A stretch of DNA of 8,033 nt from NCBI GenBank assembly GCA_937901165.1, contig CALCGS010000128.1, positions 1 to 8,033 of the forward strand. Reading direction: 5' to 3'. The notes beneath the pieces were generated by a model that was not told the origin of the DNA, ran no database searches, and worked only from the letters and a program-made list of their open reading frames with translations. Positions 1 through 6,500 of this stretch are shown here, in pieces (the stretch's first letter is position 1; each line of letters begins with the position of its first letter). Both the position numbers and the translations under genes were made by a program. The DNA is from an uncultured Alphaproteobacteria bacterium (GTDB lineage Bacteria; Pseudomonadota; Alphaproteobacteria; Rs-D84).

Positions 1-54
1 TATTGTTTTCCCTTCGAAGAGACGCGCGCCGATACAACAAGAAAACCACGCAGG
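1..54. other. Left edge, beyond the glycosyltransferase stop codon
   Basis: No complete gene fits here. On the minus strand the frame one base over from the glycosyltransferase is open from about 65 to the window edge and would encode a stretch ending FLVVSARVSSKGKQ. That weakly resembles the first strand of the second Rossmann domain of GT-B enzymes (pattern FLxVxRLSxxKG). It could therefore be the rest of the glycosyltransferase after a frameshift. The alternative is foreign sequence joined at this point. No terminator hairpin is visible. Confidence 0.3.
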
Positions 55-555
55 TTATAATACCCTTACTCCCTCATAAAAGAAATCATCCACTACATTA
101 TGTATGCGTTTCCAATTGGCATTTTGTATGCCACAATGTTTCATGGCATCTTCCAGCATTTGACTGACAGGCAGAATGCACTTTGCCTCTTGGGCAATTT
201 TACGCATCAACCATCCGTGCCAACCACCTCTAAAAGAATAATTAGCCGGCAGATAACCACTCCAATGTTCTACAATAATATAAGGAATATGAAACCTTTT
301 CCACAGCCACCATGCCAACAATCCGCTTTTATCCAACACATTGACTTGTACCACATCCGGTTTCCATCCCTCTTTTCGCAATCCCCGCAAATCACGAGTC
401 ATCTCATGCCAATACCGCCATCCCCTCTCGTCTGTATAAACAACCCGTACATCTGCCCCCTGTGCACGCACGGCATCGGCATGTTTTTGGACAAACAAGC
501 CTGCCATCTGATCCCGCGGTATGGGATACCATGCACTGAGGAAAAGAACGTTCAT
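55..555 (-). CDS. Glycosyltransferase family 4, N-terminal half only
   Basis: This is the first half of a GT-B fold sugar transferase, which would move a sugar from a nucleotide donor onto a growing capsule, O-antigen or exopolysaccharide unit at the cytoplasmic face of the inner membrane. The start chosen is the ATG at 555-553, giving MNVLFLSAWYP, a typical family start with the first beta strand; a Met 29 codons upstream would add an unfamiliar leader. Visible landmarks are the acceptor-side loop MAGLFVQKHADAV (about residues 13-25), PDVVQVN, the IVEHWSGYLP motif, LPVSQMLEDAM and NVVDDFFY near the end. These wordings are typical of Bacteroidales enzymes. Only 166 residues precede the TAA at 57-55, whereas the family usually has about 350-400, so the nucleotide-sugar-binding C-terminal domain is missing. 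No Shine-Dalgarno is seen, which is normal in Bacteroidota. The exact sugar cannot be told. The product would be inactive if truly truncated. Confidence 0.85.
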   Translation of the reverse strand: MNVLFLSAWYPIPRDQMAGLFVQKHADAVRAQGADVRVVYTDERGWRYWHEMTRDLRGLRKEGWKPDVVQVNVLDKSGLLAWWLWKRFHIPYIIVEHWSGYLPANYSFRGGWHGWLMRKIAQEAKCILPVSQMLEDAMKHCGIQNANWKRIHNVVDDFFYEGVRVL

Positions 556-3500
556 ATACGATACTTGAGATTGCGTAAACGGTTGTAAACGAGTGCAAAC
601 CAGAACCACCACTTGTACAACTTGCTGCTTCCCATTTTGCATAATATGTTGTGTTACTTGTCGGACATTCGGTTGGATTTACTAAACCACCTACGCTTGC
701 ATCTGACCAACCCTTAAATACATTATTACTTTTTACTACACTTGTTGTACTTGCAGAATCTGTCGAACTCCATGTCGGTAAGCTAATGCTAGAACCTGTA
801 GTACATGTAAATGTTACTGTTTGAGCTGATGATGATACCGCTGTGTTCTTTATCTTGCCACCATTTCCGCCATTCGCACTCAGCGTTATTGTGTTCGTAT
901 TTGCTGTCCATTTTGCATAATATGTCTTATCGCCTGTTGAACCTGTTGGGATACTTGTTACTGCACTGCCACTAAATGTTGATGAAGTATACCATCCACC
1001 AAATGTATAACCTGCACGTGTTATGTTCGAACTCGTTGGTAAAGTTATAGAGGAAGAGGCCACAGTATATGATGATGGTGCTGTATAACCACTAACAAAA
1101 GAACCATTGTTTTTATTGAATGTAATCGTGTAAGTGATTGCTGTACAATTTTTTCCGCTCGCTATGCCTGTTGTTTCACCAGTTTGTGTACCATCTGTGC
1201 TATATCCTGTGCTACATGCCCATGGACATGCGTTTGTTGTTGCAGAACCTGTATAACTTGAATTACTGCTTGGTTTGTTTGTACATGCTGTTCTTTCTGT
1301 TGCACCATTAGCAGAATAATAACCAACACCAACAGGTACGCACACGGTTCCATACATTGTGTCAACTGTTGAACTCCACTTAACATTAGCTGTAAGATTT
1401 TCGTATGGTGCATATCTTTCAGCTGCACAAGAAGTTACATTACCTGCCATACAAGTTGAAGAACTGCACGATGTAATACCATAATCACCATTACAAATTC
1501 CACAAGATAGGTTATAATTACCGGTTGAATCATTTTCTGCAAAAGTTGCTCTACATCCATTGACAGTATCATGAATTCCACTAGAGGTCCAATACCCATA
1601 CCCTGTAACCATTGAACTTAAAGATGTTGCGGTTGGACATGTTTTGCATGATGTTTGACCTGCTTGATCTTGATACTTTGCACCAGAACATGCGGTTGCA
1701 CGGCAGGATCCATTTGTTGCATAATACCCAGCATCCGCAGTAGAACAACTCGAAGAAGATGAGCTACCTGTAGAGGCGTTATATTTACCATCACCACAAC
1801 TTGTGCGTCCACCTGTACCATTATAATATACTTTTATTCCTCCTGTACAATATCCACCACATGCACAGTCTGTTTGTCCAGCACCAGCTGATGCAACATA
1901 TTTACCGGCAGTAGTAGACAAATAACAGTTGTTTATACTTGTACTGTTTTGTTCACTATTTGGATATGCAGTCGGACATAGTGTACAGGTACCATTACCT
2001 ATGGAATCTTTATATGTTCCAGTGGCACATGGATCACATGCTTTGGTGTTGCTATTTAATGTGTGTCCTGCACCACAATTATACTGTGCATATATTGTTG
2101 CGTCTCCTGTTACTGTCCAGGTTGTACTTAATACACCAGCAGATGTTACATATTGTGTGGTACCAGTTGAACTGTTATAATGACCGGCATAGGTAGCATT
2201 TGTTTTTGTTGGTTTTGTTATAGATGTAACTTCTGTTGAACAACTAGAATCACTATACCATTTTTTGTTATCACTTAATTTATACAACTTTGTTGTTCCA
2301 CCGGTTCCACCATTTGTCGCATTATTCAAAGTTATTGTGTTACATTTTGCTGTACAACTTGGGTTATATGCAGTGCCATTAACCAATGTATTATATCCTG
2401 TTTTACATGCGTCAGTATATGTACAAACACCAGCAGGGGCACTTAAAGAACATGTCGCACCTGTGCCAGCACTACATGCAGTACATGTTCCCCATACAGC
2501 ATATAAATTAACCGTTCCACCATTTGTAGTTGTTAAGTTGCTTACACTTTGACCATTTGTGTATGTGGCTGTCGTACCTGTTGCAGATGTAGTCCAACCC
2601 AAGAACTTCTTTGTACCATTAGAGAATGCGTTTGCTGTCAAATTTTTTGCTGTGTCATATGTATGACTGCTGTTTGACATAGTGCCAGTGCAAGTATCAC
2701 CACTCTTACAATTATAGGTTACAGTATATGTATTTGCTGTACAAGAATGGTTGTAAGTATTTGCTGTGCCACCATGATACCCAGTATCACAACTTGTTGC
2801 ATAGGTACATACACCTGCTGGAGCTGTCAATGTACATGAAGCGTGGGAAGTACTACATGCAGTACAGTTCGTCCATTGAGCATATAAAGTAGTACTGCCA
2901 GTAGCGATGATGTTCTTTATGCTTGCACCTGCTGCATAACTTGTCCCAGTACCATCTGCCTTTGTATTCCATCCATTAAACTTTTTTGTACCATTCGTAA
3001 ATCCGTTCGTTCTTGCAGTACATGCACTATCATATGAACAACTTGTTGCAGATGTACTACCTGTTGTACCACTTGCATTAGAATTATAGTTTATTGTAAT
3101 TGTATTTGGTGTACAACTTGGGTTATATGTGCCATTACCACTGATTGTGTATCCTGAATTGCAACTTGTTGTATATGTACATGCCCCAGTTTGTTCATTA
3201 ACAGATAATGAACATGTACCATTGGATACAGTTGCACAGTTTTGACACCATTGTGCGTTCAATGTCGTGTTTCCAACTGTATTATATGTATACGATGTGT
3301 TGGATTTAGGATAACTGCCACCCCATCCAGCAAATGTATATCCACTGCGTGTAAATGTACTGGATGCTTTGGTTGTAAAGCTTGCTTTATATGTTACAGA
3401 TTGTGTCTGATCCGAACCTGTACCACCATTTGCTTTATAGGTTACAGTATAACTATTTGCAGTACAGGTTGGGGTGGCTGTGCCATTACCACTGATTGTG

Positions 3501-6500
3501 TATCCTGAATTGCAACTTGTTGTATAGGTTACCGCACCGTTACTTGCAACAGATAATGAACAGCTACCATTAGATGGTATGGTGCAATTCTTTGCCCATG
3601 CAGCATATAATGTAGTATTAGCTGTAAATGTTGTGTTTCCAGGTAATGCCCCAGCTTTTGTTATACGTTGTGTGCCAGTTGAATCATTAGATGTTACATC
3701 TGACTTTTGAGCTGTGTAATAACCACGGAATGTATATCCACTGCGTGTAGGTACAGTAATAGCTGTAACTGTTGTGCCAAAGTTGGTCAAAGAATAACCA
3801 TTCGCATATTTTTCATATACAGTGCTTGTTCCGTCTGTTACCGCAGTACTATTCTTATCCAATGTTATCGTATAAACATTTGGTGTACATGTTGGGTTAT
3901 ATGTGCCATTACCACTTATTGTGTAATTTGCAGAACAACTTGTTGTATATGTACATGCCCCAGTTTGTTCATTAACAGATAATGAACATGTACCATTGGA
4001 TACAGTTGCACAGTTTTGACACCATTGTGCGTTCAATGTCGTGTTTCCAACTGTATTATATGTATACGATGTGTTGGATTTAGGATAACTGCCACCCCAT
4101 CCAGCAAATGTATATCCACTGCGTGTAAATGTACTGGATGCTTTGGTTGTAAAGCTTGCTTTATATGTTACAGATTGTGTCTGATCCGAACCTGTACCAC
4201 CATTTGCTTTATAGGTTACAGTATAACTCTTACGTGTATAGTATAAACTTATTACTCTTGTTCCATCAGGTAATACGGTTGTTGTTGTTACAGCACCAGA
4301 AGATGGTTTTGTTGTTCCTTTTGCGGATGTGTCTGCAAAACCTTCACTATATGTAAATCCTGGCATTGTTTTCTTTAAATTTGCCAATGTAACACTTGCG
4401 TCAGATGTTCCTGTTAAATTATCAATACTGTGTTCAGTATATGCAGAACCACTTACATTTTGGGTATAATGATATACTTTATATGCTGTGTTTGTGTTTG
4501 CGGTCCAGTGGGCATACAAGATTATGCTTGCAGATGGGGTATATGTTGCGCCTGCATCACCTATTTTTGTACCACCTGTGGTAGCATTATACCAACCAGC
4601 AAATGTATAACCTGTACGACTTGCACTAGGTAATGTTACAGTTGGTTGTGTGCCAAATTGTGCATACCATGTTCCATTGTCAGTTAAAGCCTTACCAGCA
4701 GTTAAACCAGCCGATGTAATGTATCCATTTGAAGAAATATATTGTGTTCCACTGGTCGCAGCACTGTAATAACCATTAAATGTGGCGGAAGAGGTCGTAT
4801 TAGTACCGGAAGTTGTACCAACAGTTCCACTATTACCATTATAAGTAACAGTATATGTTTTGCTTGGCTTTGTGATGCCGTTTGCAGATGTGGTCATTGC
4901 CTGAGTACGTGCACTATTATTATATACATTTGTAGCATATTTTGTATAAATAGTATCTGTTCCACCTGTTCCACCATTTTTATTTAATGTAATAGAATAG
5001 TTGTTTGGTGTTGCATTTGCGGTGTATGATAAATTATTTGCAGGCATTGTAAAGGTGTATGCTTTTGTTGTAGATACTGATGCACCACCACTGGTTTGTG
5101 TCCATTTAGACCAACTATAACCATCAGATACAGATGCATCCAATGTTACACTTGCACCATATTTATATGTTGTTGCACCACTTACACTTGCTATACCGGT
5201 GCCTTTGGTCAATGTTACTGTATAACTATTACGTGTATAGTATAAACTTATTACTCTTGTTCCATCAGGTAATATTGTTGTTGTTGTTACAGCACCAGAA
5301 GTTGGTTTTGTTGTACCTTTTGCTGATGTACCCGCAAAACCTTCACCATATGTAAATCCAGATATTGTTTTCTTTAAATTTGCCAATGTAACACTTGCGC
5401 CAGATGTTCCTGTTAAACTATCAATACTGTGTTGAGTATATGCAGAACCACTTACATTTTGGGTGTAATGATATACTTTATATGCTGTACCTGTATTTGC
5501 AGTCCATTTGGCAGTAAATGTCTTGTTTTCTGTATATGTCCATGTAAATGCTGTGCCAGCCGCTTTTGTCACACTTGTCCCACTTACATCCCATCCTGCA
5601 AATGTATAGCCTGTATTTGTACATGTGTTAGATGCTGGTGTAAAACTGTCGTTATATGTTGCTGTTGCAGATGCAGGTGCTGTACCACTGCCACTACCAC
5701 AAGAATATGTTACAGAATAGGTATTTGGTTCACAACAAGTGTCTGTTGCATGGTATCCTGTACCAGGATTAAAAGTAACACCTTGTGCACAAGGTTCATT
5801 ATTGGTTGAACAACCACTTTTTATTGTTCCATCGCCTGTACCCGCAGCATTGGAATATGCCACATAATTACAAGCAGGGTTAGAACATGCAGTGTATATT
5901 GGTGTGCAATTTTCGCCCAAGACCGCTTCAAAACATACCGTAGGCAAATCCTGTGTGCCGGTCCAAGGACGTGATTTTGTATCGCTATAACAATCTGTTA
6001 TCGCGTTTGAACCTGCTTCACTGTTTGGATAACCAGATGGACATGATGTACGTCCACCTGTACTGCCATAGTGTACATCTACAGAACCTGGACAATATCC
6101 ATTTATAGCACATGTTGTTTCTGTTTGGTCGTTTGCAGTTGCTATGTATTTTGTACTACTTGTTGTACCATAACAATCTGTGCTTGCGTCATATCCGCCA
6201 TCAGATTTTGTATAGAATGCACCCAATGTTGTACATGCTGTACGTGTGCCGGTTGAACCCTGGGATATTGTTTCAGATGTTGAACGATAATAACCACTAC
6301 CAATATCTCCACATGCACCATTTGCGGTTGATACATATTTCCCAGCATTACAGGTTATTTTACAATCTGATGCGGCATCGTGGTCTGTTACTGTTGTTGT
6401 GTTGGCTGTTGTATAGTTTGTATTTACACAACTTTTTACATTTGTTCCAGATGTGCTACCATAATTTACTGTGTGTGCAGATGTGTACCAACTGCCACTT

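Noticed and set aside
100..588. Plus-strand open frame of 162 codons opposite the glycosyltransferase
   Set aside because: It is antisense to a recognisable glycosyltransferase and shows no protein family pattern.
404..631. C-terminal 75 residues of the long frame, with several cysteines, as a Cys-rich anchor domain
   Set aside because: The same bases encode well-conserved glycosyltransferase motifs in another frame, so this reading is an artefact.
556..642. Upstream ATG at 642 as glycosyltransferase start
   Set aside because: It would add 29 residues with no family match, and it lies in the join region. The ATG at 555 gives the standard N-terminus and the ATGA overlap.
3162..4228. Repeat pair as a diversity-generating retroelement template and variable region, or a CRISPR-like array
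   Set aside because: The copies are identical, with no adenine-specific changes. No reverse transcriptase is present, and the repeats are large coding modules without regular unique spacers.
4278..4290. Short GTT run, repeated near 5276-5290, as a phase-variation tract
   Set aside because: It is only four to five trinucleotides coding for a Thr run; length change would not shift the frame.
5429..5809. Plus-strand frames with very high Cys and Ile content, such as 5429-5809, 3242-3508 and 4016-4246
   Set aside because: They are mirror readings of the repeat modules; two of them are copies of each other simply because the 293-bp repeat is duplicated.
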